This document shows, piece by piece, positions 8,455-16,355 of a stretch of 64,000 nt of DNA. The position numbers and the translations under genes were made by a program. This DNA comes from DASQHW01 sp963837155 (lineage in GTDB: Bacteria; Actinomycetota; Acidimicrobiia; IMCC26256; PALSA-610): the NCBI GenBank assembly GCA_963837155.1, contig CAWIMB010000001.1, forward strand, positions 248,001 to 312,000, read 5' to 3'. Each line of letters starts with the position of its first letter. Positions within the stretch are counted from its first letter, which is position 1. The notes under the pieces were generated by a model, which was given only the letters and a program-made list of their open reading frames with translations, searched no databases and was not told the DNA's origin.

Positions 8455-9852
8455 GTGCTCCCGCGCGCGTCCGGCGCTCATCGTGTCGATGGTGCCGGCC
8501 GCCACGAAGGCGTTATTCGCGCGGGTCTCCTCACCGCGCCAGAAACCCGCGACGCCCTGCTTGGGCAGGATGCGGACGACGCGCAGTTGCACCGTCCGGC
8601 CGTATGCAAAGGCTTCGATGGCGGTGCCGACGCGTGCGTGAAGCACACGCGCGAGATCCCGTCCGATCACCGCTTCGCCCGGCGCCGGCGCCGCGCCCGA
8701 GATCCCGGTGGCCTGAGGATCGGCACCAAACTGCCGCGCCGCCGCGAAGTCGGTCTCGAGAAGCTGCGACTTCGGCGCGGCAAAACGGTGCGCACCGGTC
8801 GTCGCTATCGCTGCCCGCGTCAGCGTGAGCGGGAGCACACCGTCGACGTTGGAGTCCCGCAGATCCGCGAGCGCGGCGCGGATCGGTGCTCCGGCCGCGA
8901 TCCCGTTCGCGGAGACGATCTCGTCGATCGGTCCGAGTTGCTCGTGTGCGACACGCCGGATCGAAGCATCGAACGTGTCGCCCACCACGAAGGAACCGGT
9001 CATGATCGCGGTACCGAGCAGCGAGCCGAGCACGACCAACAGCGTTTCGCGTGGCCGGCGCACTGCATTCCGCAACGCCAGACGACGGAGTACGGGCTTG
9101 CGCGCCAGCACGAACAGGAACGGGAGCGAAACGACGGCGACGAGGATCATCGCGCGCTCGACGCCGCCGACCAGCTCGTCGCTGACGATTCGGCCGTCGC
9201 GCATGCGGATCAGCCGGTTCGCGAGCCGACCGACACCTTCGTCGTGCGTCACGACGATCAACGTGAGCCCTTCGGCGTTGAGCTCGCGCAGAAGATCCAG
9301 CACATTGCCGGCCGTCTCCGAGTCGAGCGCGCCGGTTGGCTCGTCGGCCCACACGACTCGGGGCCGCCCGGCGAGCGCGCGTGCGACGGTCACCCGTTGT
9401 TGTTCTCCGCCGGAGAGCTCGGCCGGACGGTGCTTCAGTCGCGACGTGAGGCCGACGCGATCGAGGGTCTCCGTGGCGCGGCGGCGCGCGTCCTTCGCCT
9501 CTGCGCCCGCGAGCAGCAGGGGCAGCTCGACATTCTCGACCGCGCTGAACACGGGGATGAGGTTGTACGCCTGGAACACGAACCCCATCGATGACGCGCG
9601 GTTCGCGGTGCGCTTGGCGTCGCTCAACGCGTGGAGGTCGATGCCGTCGAGCAGCACGCGGCCGTTGTCGATGTCGTCGAGGCCCGAGCAGCAGTTCAGC
9701 AGCGTCGTCTTGCCGGAGCCAGATGGACCCATCACCGACACGAACTCGCCGTCGTGTACCACGAGATCAACGTCGTGGAGCGCCACGACCTCTTCGGCGC
9801 CCGTCCGGTAGACCTTGCGGACCGCCTCGGCTACCAACATGGGCTCGCTCAC
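8371..9852 (-). CDS. LolD/MacB-type ABC ATPase fused in frame to permease N-terminus
   Basis: Residues 1-230 form a complete LolD-type ABC ATPase: Walker A GPSGSGKTT, Q-loop FVFQAYNL, signature LSGGEQQRV, Walker B VVWADEPTGALD, and switch VVTHDE. No stop separates this from the permease start (about residue 235 onward: a helix, RNAVRRPRETLLVVLGSLLG, then an extracytoplasmic domain). As assembled it is therefore one polypeptide, like MacB. The true frame is lost near 8455-8470, and the last roughly 30 residues to 8371 are out-of-frame filler. It forms one operonic unit with the following permease segment. The substrate is unknown. Whether the fusion is genuine or hides a lost stop codon cannot be settled here. 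Confidence 0.85.
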   Translation of the reverse strand: MSEPMLVAEAVRKVYRTGAEEVVALHDVDLVVHDGEFVSVMGPSGSGKTTLLNCCSGLDDIDNGRVLLDGIDLHALSDAKRTANRASSMGFVFQAYNLIPVFSAVENVELPLLLAGAEAKDARRRATETLDRVGLTSRLKHRPAELSGGEQQRVTVARALAGRPRVVWADEPTGALDSETAGNVLDLLRELNAEGLTLIVVTHDEGVGRLANRLIRMRDGRIVSDELVGGVERAMILVAVVSLPFLFVLARKPVLRRLALRNAVRRPRETLLVVLGSLLGTAIMTGSFVVGDTFDASIRRVAHEQLGPIDEIVSANGIAAGAPIRAALADLRDSNVDGVLPLTLTRAAIATTGAHRFAAPKSQLLETDFAAARQFGADPQATGISGAAPAPGEAVIGRDLARVLHARVGTAIEAFAYGRTVQLRVVRILPKQGVAGFWRGEETRANNAFVAAGTIDTMSAGRAREHRPNRSCSFRTREASSRVPVSPTRSTGS

Positions 9853-9863
9853 GCGCGAGCTTC

Positions 9864-10298
9864 TTAGCGCATGCGAGCGCGACGAAGCGCTTCGGGCAGC
9901 TCCTGAGTGCCGCGCGAGCGGAGCGCGGAGACCGCGTCGGGCACGGCGCAGTCCTGGCGGTCCTGGCCGGCGACGGCTTCACCGGACCCGTCGCGGAGGA
10001 TGAACCGGCAGCCGTACTCGGTCTCGATGGACATCGACTCCGCGAGATCCTCGACGACATCGATCACCACGCCGTCGCCGCCCGGATACAAGGCCCGCAG
10101 GTACTCGGGTGCGTACACCGGGACGCCGTCGACCTCTCCGACCTGCTCACTGTCGGGTCCCGGCCAGAAGTCCTCGTAGAGGAACGGCGCGGTCGACTCG
10201 CAACAACCGGTGCCGATCGTGAACACCAGCGCGCCGCGGCGGTCGCGCTTCGCCTTTTCGACGATGCGCGCCGCCGCGTCAGTGCCGGTGACCTTCAT
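9864..10298 (-). CDS. DUF779 family protein (aldehyde dehydrogenase partner)
   Basis: This 144-residue protein matches DUF779. It has the FTIGTGCCESTAPFLY segment (the family's SGGCC-x-G-x-x-P-x-C-like region), a VGEVDGVPVYAPEYLR block, a VIDVVEDLAE strand, and the closing SIETEYGCRFILRDG motif. DUF779 genes are frequently paired with aldehyde dehydrogenases, and here it sits 5 bp downstream of one. Its biochemical role is unknown; the paired cysteines suggest metal or redox chemistry. The start is the ATG at 10298, as the frame upstream belongs to shadow sequence within the dehydrogenase gene. The C-terminal arginine-rich tail is longer than usual. Confidence 0.8.
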   Translation of the reverse strand: MKVTGTDAAARIVEKAKRDRRGALVFTIGTGCCESTAPFLYEDFWPGPDSEQVGEVDGVPVYAPEYLRALYPGGDGVVIDVVEDLAESMSIETEYGCRFILRDGSGEAVAGQDRQDCAVPDAVSALRSRGTQELPEALRRARMR

Positions 10299-10303
10299 AG
10301 CCC

Positions 10304-11811
10304 TCAGATGTTCGCGCTCAATGCGCTGAAGTGCAGGTAGCCGTTGCGGTCGGTGGCGGTGTTCTGCCACACGTGCTTGATCTGGCGGTACTCGTTGTAT
10401 CCGAAGTCGCCGAGCTCGCGACCGATGCCCGACTGCTTGTAGCCACCGAACGGCTGCGTCGGCGTGATCATGTGGTAGTCGTTCACCCACACGGTGCCGG
10501 TTCGCATCGCGGCGGCGATGCCGTGGGCGCGCTCGAGGTTCTTCGACCACACGCCACCGCCAAGCCCGTAGATCGAGTCGTTCGCGATCTTGATCGCCTC
10601 GTCGTCGGAGTCGAACGGGATCACGCACAGCACGGGCCCGAAGATCTCCTCCTGGGCGATCTTCATCGAGTTGTCGGCCTCGAAGATCGTCGGCAGGTAG
10701 TACGCGCTCTGGTCGAGGCCCGCGGCCAAGTCGGTGGGCTTCGAGCCGCCGCACAGCAGCTTGGCGCCCTCGTCGAGACCGAGCTTCACGTACCGCTCGG
10801 TGGTGTCGACCTGGCTCGGCGCGACGAGCGGCCCGAGGTCGGTCGCCATGTCCATGTTGTCGCCGATCACAATCTTGCCAGCGCGCTCGACGAGCAGGCC
10901 GACGAACTCGTCCCAGATCTTCCGCGACACCAACGCGCGCGTTCCCGACTCGCACACCTGGCCGTTGTGGAAGAACGTGCCCCACAACACACCCGCGGCG
11001 GCAAGATCAAGATTGGCGTCGTCGAGCACGATGTTTGCCGACTTGCCGCCGAGCTCGAGCGTCACCTTCTTCACGGTGCCCGACGCGAGCTGCATGATGC
11101 GCCGGCCGACTTCGGTCGAGCCGGTGAACGCGACCTTGTCAACGAGCGGGTGCTGCGCGAGCTCTTCACCCGCACTGCCGCCAGGACCGGTAATGAGGTT
11201 CACCACACCGGGCGGGATGTCGGCTTCTTGTACCGCCTTCACCATCTCGATTGCCGAGAGCGACGTGAAGCTCGCGGGCTTCAATACCGAGGTGTTCCCG
11301 GCCACGATCGCGGGCGCGATCTTCCAGCCGGCCATCAGGAACGGAAAGTTCCACGGCACGATGCCGCTACACACGCCGAACGGCTCGTAGCACGCGATGC
11401 TTTTCGCGGGCGGGAACGGGCTCTCGCCGCGCTCGACAACATCGGGCTGGTTCTCGGCAAGATCTGCGAACGTGTTGAGCGTCGACACCGCGCCGGGTAC
11501 GTCGGCGAACATCGCCTTCTTGATCGTGCCGCCGCCGTCGCGCGCTTCGATCTCCGCGATCTCGGCCTGGCGCGCGTTGATGAGCTCGCCGACCTTGCGC
11601 ATCCTTTCGGCGCGCTCCTTACCCGACATCTTCGGCCACGGTCCTTCGTCGAACGCCGTACCGCGGCGTGGATCGCCTTGGCCGCGTCTTCGCGGCCGGC
11701 CTTGGCGACGTCGGCCAGCTTCTCGCCGGTCGATGGGGCGTAGGTCGCGAACGTTTCGCCCGATTGGGGGGCGACCCACTCGCCGTTGATGAAAAGTTTC
11801 GTGTCGGGCAT
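10304..11811 (-). CDS. NAD(P)-dependent aldehyde dehydrogenase (one frameshift)
   Basis: This is a full-length aldehyde dehydrogenase of about 500 residues, oxidising aldehydes to acids with NAD(P)+. Visible features are the N-terminus LFINGEWVAP, PWNFPFLMAGWKIAPA, the cofactor and general-base region VTLELGGKSANIVLDDA, the catalytic cysteine in GQVCESGTR, and the C-terminal GGYKQSGIGRELG. The first 50 residues lie in one frame and the rest in another. The switch is near 11655-11670 (GCCGCGGTACGG), where ...AKAIHAA passes to TAFDEGPWPKMSG. Everything else is intact, so an indel error is likelier than decay. A GGAG ribosome site precedes the ATG. The downstream DUF779 partner is consistent with acetaldehyde-type dehydrogenases. 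Confidence 0.87.
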
Positions 11812-12035
11812 CTTTTACCTACTCCTTTGCGCGGCGACAGCGGAAGCACGATAGGGTCCGTGGGCTTTGGGGGCCAGAGGGCGCAGGAGCGATCCAATTT
11901 CTCCCAAGCGCGCAAGAAGACTGGCGCGTCCATGTTTGTAACGTTTACGCTCGGTTCTCGGCGGTCCCGTCGGGCTCGAGCGGAAGCGCAGTGGGGGACG
12001 CCGTATCCGTTGGAAATCCCGGAGGGGGACACATT

Positions 12036-12713
12036 TTGATTCGCAAGCTTGCTGTATTGGGTGCGGCGGTTGCAATGCCGTTCGCACTGCTCATTCCGGC
12101 GTCACACGCAGCGTCGGTGACGTCCGACAACTCGAACAGTTCAGTCACGTGCAACACGATCAACAAGGGCGTTATCAAGCTCAAGCCGGCGCTCACCAAC
12201 GTCGACTCTGGCCCGGCGGTCATCTCGCTCAAGGGCAAGCTGGCTGGCTGCTCGACCGACGCCGTCGACAGCAACAGTGACCCGGTGACCCTGACCGACC
12301 TCAAATCGTCGTTCAAGGGATCGATCACTGCGCCGACCAGCGACTGCGCGAGCCTGCTCGGCCCGTCGACGGCCGCCGGTACGGTCACGATCAAGTGGAA
12401 GGCCGACAATGGCGTCAAGTTGGACGAGGCTTCCAGCACGGTCACGATCAGCTCCGGTGACGTGACGACCGGCCTCTACGCCGCACCGTTCGGTGCTGCG
12501 TACGGGGCGTTCGGTCTCGGCACCACGAGCTTCGCTTCCGGTTCACCCGGCGGCCCGCTGGCAGTGACCGGTGGCTTCACCGGTGGCGACGGCGGCGCAA
12601 GCTCGCAGGCCAACGTGGTGACGAACGAAGACATTTCGTTCATCCTCGCCCAGTGCGGCGGCAAGGGCGTCAAGGCCCTCACCATCGGCATTGGCAACTT
12701 GAACCTCAGCTAG
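12036..12713 (+). CDS. Secreted four-cysteine protein, tandem copy 1
   Basis: This 225-residue exported protein has a Sec signal peptide (MIRKLAVLGAAVAMPFALL...SHA, cleavage after about residue 25) followed by a beta-rich, Ser/Thr/Gly-rich domain. Four cysteines (C39, C72, C104, C207) could form two disulfides. I recognise no named family. The TTG start is chosen because it directly follows a strong GGAGGGGGA ribosome site and begins the signal peptide exactly as in copy 2. The next gene is a paralogue with about 85% identical residues by eye and all four cysteines conserved. A strong hairpin terminator follows. It is probably an abundant extracellular or cell-surface structural or adhesive protein; this is inference. 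Confidence 0.85.
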   Translation: MIRKLAVLGAAVAMPFALLIPASHAASVTSDNSNSSVTCNTINKGVIKLKPALTNVDSGPAVISLKGKLAGCSTDAVDSNSDPVTLTDLKSSFKGSITAPTSDCASLLGPSTAAGTVTIKWKADNGVKLDEASSTVTISSGDVTTGLYAAPFGAAYGAFGLGTTSFASGSPGGPLAVTGGFTGGDGGASSQANVVTNEDISFILAQCGGKGVKALTIGIGNLNLS

Positions 12714-12737
12714 GAACAAGCTTCACAAGCGTTACCG

Positions 12738-12765
12738 CGAGGGCGGGGCCTCGGCTCCGCCCTCG
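12738..12765 (+). terminator. Hairpin terminator after secreted protein copy 1
   Basis: A 12-bp stem closes on a CTCG tetraloop (arms CGAGGGCGGGGC and GCTCCGCCCTCG, with one G-U pair), starting 24 bp after the stop codon. No long T tract follows, as is usual for high-GC actinobacterial terminators. The same hairpin follows copy 2. Confidence 0.75.
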
Positions 12766-12915
12766 TCGCGTCATCTGTACCTAAGTGACCCATCGGTTAC
12801 AACGTTTCAGCGCGCGGTGGCAACCGCCTGCCTGCACCTTTACGCTCTGTGCTGACGGGCGGAGTCAGACAATGCGCTCAGTGGGGAGCGCCCAACCGGT
12901 GGGGGGAGACTCACT

Positions 12916-13593
12916 TTGATTCGCAAGCTTGCTGTATTGGGTGCCGCGGTCGCCATGCCGCTCGCACTGATCATTCCGTCGTCGCAGGCAGCATCTGTGA
13001 CGTCCGACAACTCGAACAGCACGGTCACGTGCAACACGATCAACAAGGGCACCATCAAGCTCAAGCCACCGCTCACCAACGTCGATCAAGGCCCGGCGGT
13101 GATCCAGGTCAAGGGCAAGCTCGCGGGCTGCTCAACCGACGCCGTCGACAGCAACAGCGACCCGGTCACGCTCACCGACCTCAAGTCGTCGTTCAAGGGC
13201 ACGATCAACGCGCCCACCAGCGACTGCGCCGGCCTGTTGGGCCCGTCGACAGCCTCAGGGTCGGTCACGATCAAGTGGAAGGCCGACAATGGCGTCAAGC
13301 TTGACGAGAAGTCGAGCACCGTCACGATTCCCTCTGGTGGCGTGACGACCGGCCTCTACGCCTCACCGTTCGGTGCTGCGTACGGGGCGTTCAGCCTCGG
13401 CACCTCGAGCTTCGCGTCCGGTTCGCCGGGTACCGCGCTGTCAGTGACCGGTGGCTTCACCGGTGGCGACGGCGGGGCAAGCTCAGTGGCCAACACGGTG
13501 ACCAACGAGGACGTTGCGTTCATCCTCGGCCAGTGCGGTGCCAAGGGCGTCAAGGCCCTCACCATCGGCATCGGCCAGATCAGCCTCGGCTAG
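12916..13593 (+). CDS. Secreted four-cysteine protein, tandem copy 2
   Basis: This is the paralogue of the preceding gene: 225 residues, TTG start after GGGGGGAGA, an identical first 15 residues of signal peptide, and the same four cysteines. Differences are scattered conservative substitutions (about 34 of 225 by eye), concentrated in surface-like Ser/Thr/Ala positions, which indicates selection on the protein and not decay. The function is unknown. It has its own leader region and its own terminator, so the two copies can be expressed separately and may be differently regulated. Confidence 0.85.
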   Translation: MIRKLAVLGAAVAMPLALIIPSSQAASVTSDNSNSTVTCNTINKGTIKLKPPLTNVDQGPAVIQVKGKLAGCSTDAVDSNSDPVTLTDLKSSFKGTINAPTSDCAGLLGPSTASGSVTIKWKADNGVKLDEKSSTVTIPSGGVTTGLYASPFGAAYGAFSLGTSSFASGSPGTALSVTGGFTGGDGGASSVANTVTNEDVAFILGQCGAKGVKALTIGIGQISLG

Positions 13594-13620
13594 TCGCAAC
13601 TTCACAAGGCACAATGCCTG

Positions 13621-13648
13621 CGAGGGCGGGGCTTCGGCCCCGCCCTCG
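13621..13648 (+). terminator. Hairpin terminator after secreted protein copy 2
   Basis: A perfect 12-bp stem closes on a stable TTCG tetraloop (CGAGGGCGGGGC-TTCG-GCCCCGCCCTCG), 27 bp after the stop. It also faces the end of the convergent MBL hydrolase gene (stop at 13675), so it may terminate both. Confidence 0.8.
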
Positions 13649-13674
13649 TCGCGTCCGCCGCCGGTCGCCGGTCG

Positions 13675-14514
13675 CTACGCGAGCTTCCAGGTCGACTTGG
13701 CGCCTGAGCCCTGCACCTTGCCCTCCTCCTTGAGCTTGAGCAGGTGCGCGTGCACTTGGCGCTGCGCCATTTCGATCAGGCCGTCGGGCGTGTCGGTGTA
13801 CAGCGTGTCGACGATGCGCTTGATCGTGCGTGGCTGCTCTTTCAGCAGCTTGAGGATTTGGCGCTCGCGCATCTTGCGGTGCGCGACGTACTCGGCGAGC
13901 ACCACGGCCGGATCGTCCATGACGTCGCCGTGGGCCGGGCAGATGCGGGCCAGGCGCTTGATCTTGCGCAGGCGCTCGAGCGAGGCGAGGTACTGCGTCA
14001 TGTCGCCGCCGCGCTGTGGGTTCACGACGGTCGTCGTCCCGTTGAGCACGTGGTCGCCCGTGAAGAGTGCTCGCTCCTCGTCGAGAAAGAAGCACAGGTG
14101 ATTCGGCGCGTGGCCCGGCGTGTGGAGCGCCTCGAGCCGGAACTCGGTACCGTCGATGGTGTCGCCATCGCCGAGCACGCGATCGAGGGTGAGCATGACC
14201 TCATCCGCTTTCGGGAACGGACTGAAGCCGGCGATCTCCGCGCCCGTCGACGCCGCGATCTTGCTCGCCGCGGGCCAGTGGTCGGGATGCGTGTGCGTGA
14301 GCAGGACCCACCGCACACGTTCGCGCATCGAGGCACCGACGATCGCGTCGATGTGCTCGGCGAGCGCGGGCCCGGGATCGATCACCGCGACCTCGTCGAT
14401 GCCGACGAGGTAGGTGTTCGTGCCGGGACCGGTCATCAGGCCCGGGTTGTTCGCCACGACGCGCCGCACGAGCGGCGAGAGCGCGCTCGGGGCTTCAGGT
14501 GTCAGGTCGGGCAC
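13675..14514 (-). CDS. Metallo-beta-lactamase fold hydrolase (LACTB2-like)
   Basis: This 279-residue MBL-fold hydrolase has the zinc motif THTHPDHWPA (HxHxDH), later ligands in LHTPGHAPNH and LFTGDHVL, and CPAHGDVMDDP. A C-terminal winged-helix-like region (about residues 215-275) is typical of the LACTB2/CPSF-like group, whose members can be RNA endonucleases or glyoxalase-like thioesterases. The GTG start at 14514 overlaps the end of the restored Nudix gene by 13 bp. In the raw sequence the two look like one fused frame only because of a frameshift in the Nudix gene. The substrate is unknown. Confidence 0.82.
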   Translation of the reverse strand: MPDLTPEAPSALSPLVRRVVANNPGLMTGPGTNTYLVGIDEVAVIDPGPALAEHIDAIVGASMRERVRWVLLTHTHPDHWPAASKIAASTGAEIAGFSPFPKADEVMLTLDRVLGDGDTIDGTEFRLEALHTPGHAPNHLCFFLDEERALFTGDHVLNGTTTVVNPQRGGDMTQYLASLERLRKIKRLARICPAHGDVMDDPAVVLAEYVAHRKMRERQILKLLKEQPRTIKRIVDTLYTDTPDGLIEMAQRQVHAHLLKLKEEGKVQGSGAKSTWKLA

Positions 14515-15021
14515 GGCGCCTCGCCGAGCTCGGCGAGCAGAGCGTCGACGCGATCGAAGCGGGCAAGCACCTCGAGGCTGCGCTGCGTCGGCAAGATGAG
14601 ATCGATGTCGCCGCGCGGCATGCGCGTGCAGCACGTCGAGCGGCCGCATCCATGCGGAGGCAACGAGCTCACTGCCGTCGTGCTCCCCTTCGTGCCCATC
14701 AGGGGCGGGCGCCACGAAGAACCGAGTGTCGTAGCGCCGTGGAGCGCCCTGGGGCGTGACCCACCGGGCGAACTCCACCAGCGCGCTCGGGTCGAGTGGG
14801 ATCCCGGCTTCCTCAAGGCACTCGCGCGCGGCCGCGACGCGGAACTCGTCGAGTCCCAGCGCGCGGGCGTGCTCGATGTCGTCGGGATCGACCGCGCCAC
14901 CGGGAAAGACGGTCGCGCCGGGCGCGAACACCAACGCCGCGTTCCGCTGGAGAACGAACACGTGCAGGTCGGGACGATCGCGCACGAGGATCACTGTTGC
15001 TGCGTCTCGCACCGTCTCCAC
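14502..15021 (-). CDS. Nudix hydrolase (one frameshift)
   Basis: This Nudix-family pyrophosphatase is about 173 residues long after restoration. The Nudix box is visible as GGAVDPDD...RVAAARECLEEAGI, in the long-insert form typical of the NUDT19/RnpU-like group. The frame breaks near 14611-14620 (GCCGCGCGGCGA). Shifting by one base gives GDIDLILPTQRSLEVLARFDRVDALLAELGEAPCPT and a stop at 14502. Without the shift the frame runs into the MBL gene and mimics a fusion. The GTG start lies only 35 bp from the divergent selA start. The substrate is probably an acyl-CoA or a nucleoside diphosphate derivative. Confidence 0.8.
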
Positions 15022-15056
15022 GGGGAAAGTCTACGTGGCGCCGTAACCTGCTCGGC

Positions 15057-16355
15057 GTGGACCGGCGACGACAGCTTCCGAGCGTGGAGCATGTCCTTGC
15101 GGTGCTCGACGCCGGCCTTCCCCACGCTGTACGAGCGCGCATCGCACGCGAAGCGATCGGGGCCGCCCGAGACGGCACGAGTTCACCTGAGGAACTGCTG
15201 TCAGACGCGCACGCGCGCGCGGCGGCGTTCTCGTCACAGCTGCTTGGACCGGTTGTGAACGCAACGGGTGTGCTGCTGCACACAAATCTCGGGCGCGCGC
15301 CGCTCGGACCGGACGCGTTCCAAGAGATGGACGCATCGCGCGGATACACGAACGTCGAATACAGGCTCACCGAAGGCGTACGCGGTTCGCGGCACGAACA
15401 CGCGGGTGCGTTGTTCGCGGAAGCGTGCGGAGCAGAGGCCGGCATCGTCGTCAACAACAATGCGGCCGCGATGCTCTTGGTTCTCGCGACGCTCGCCCGC
15501 GGCCGCGAGGTGCTGGTGTCGCGCGGCGAGCTCGTGGAGATCGGCGGCGGGTTCCGGGTGCCCGAGATCATGGTCGAGACCGGCGCGCAGCTCGTCGAGG
15601 TCGGCACGACGAACCGCACGCGCGTGTCCGACTACGAGGGCGCGCTCGGCGATGACGTCGCCTTGGTGCTGAAGGTGCACGCGTCGAACTACCGCATGGT
15701 CGGATTCGTCGCTTCGGTATCGGTGGCCGAGCTTGCAGCCCTCGGACCACCCGTCGTCGTCGACGCGGGCTCGGGTCTGCTCGATGAGACGACGCCCTGG
15801 CTGACGGAGCGTCCACCCTGGTTGCGCGACGAACTCGGCATCCGACAATGCATCGACGCGGGCGCCGCGCTCGTGACGTTCTCGGGCGACAAGCTGCTCG
15901 GCGGCCCGCAAGCGGGCGTTATCGTCGGGCGACGCTCACTGATCGACCGCTGCAAGGCCCATCCGCTGGCCCGCGCGGTGCGCGCCGACAAGATGACGCT
16001 CGCCGCTATGCAATCGGTCGCGCTCGCATATCTCTCCGGGACCGCAGGCACGTTGCCGTTCTGGCACATGGCATGCATACCGGTCGACGCGTTGCGCATA
16101 CGGGCCGAGGCCGTGTCCGCGCGCGTTCCCGGCGCGAAGGTTGTGGACACCGAGGCGGTCGCCGGTGGTGGCTCCCTCCCCGGCCTGTCGATTCCTTCGT
16201 GTGGCGTCGCGGTAGAAGCGCCACATCCGGCCGACCTCGCGGCGCGCTCGCGCGCGACCCGGATCGTCGCGCGCGTCGAACATGGTCGCGTTGTCTGCGA
16301 TCTCCGTACGGTAGGTCCGAACGATGACGCGCGGTTAGCCGCTGCCCTGCAATGA
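15057..16355 (+). CDS. selA: L-seryl-tRNA(Sec) selenium transferase SelA
   Basis: This 432-residue PLP enzyme converts seryl-tRNA(Sec) to selenocysteyl-tRNA(Sec) using selenophosphate. It has the family blocks VVNATGVLLHTNLGRAPL, GYTNVEYRL, VNNNAAAMLLVL and VDAGSGLL, and the PLP lysine in VTFSGDKLLGGPQAG. Length matches family. GTG at 15057 is chosen because it gives the normal N-terminus (SVEHVLAVLDAG) and a short divergent gap to the Nudix gene. The stop overlaps the selB ATG by 4 bp. With selB it shows that the organism can insert selenocysteine; selC and selD are not in this window. Confidence 0.93.
   Translation: MDRRRQLPSVEHVLAVLDAGLPHAVRARIAREAIGAARDGTSSPEELLSDAHARAAAFSSQLLGPVVNATGVLLHTNLGRAPLGPDAFQEMDASRGYTNVEYRLTEGVRGSRHEHAGALFAEACGAEAGIVVNNNAAAMLLVLATLARGREVLVSRGELVEIGGGFRVPEIMVETGAQLVEVGTTNRTRVSDYEGALGDDVALVLKVHASNYRMVGFVASVSVAELAALGPPVVVDAGSGLLDETTPWLTERPPWLRDELGIRQCIDAGAALVTFSGDKLLGGPQAGVIVGRRSLIDRCKAHPLARAVRADKMTLAAMQSVALAYLSGTAGTLPFWHMACIPVDALRIRAEAVSARVPGAKVVDTEAVAGGGSLPGLSIPSCGVAVEAPHPADLAARSRATRIVARVEHGRVVCDLRTVGPNDDARLAAALQ

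Larger units (their letters stand above)
12036..13648 (+). repeat. Tandem gene duplication, 880-bp unit
   Basis: Two adjacent copies of a secreted-protein gene, start to start 880 bp apart, share the same TTG start, purine-rich ribosome site, length (225 codons) and terminal 12-bp hairpin. The duplicated unit therefore includes regulatory and termination sequence. Spacer and leader have diverged more than the coding parts, although both leaders keep a TTTACGCTC block and a G-rich stretch before the start. Confidence 0.85.

Noticed and set aside
13675..15021. A Nudix-metallo-beta-lactamase fusion protein
   Set aside because: The junction is arginine-rich filler. The next frame holds a natural Nudix end with a stop at 14502, and the MBL gene has its own GTG.
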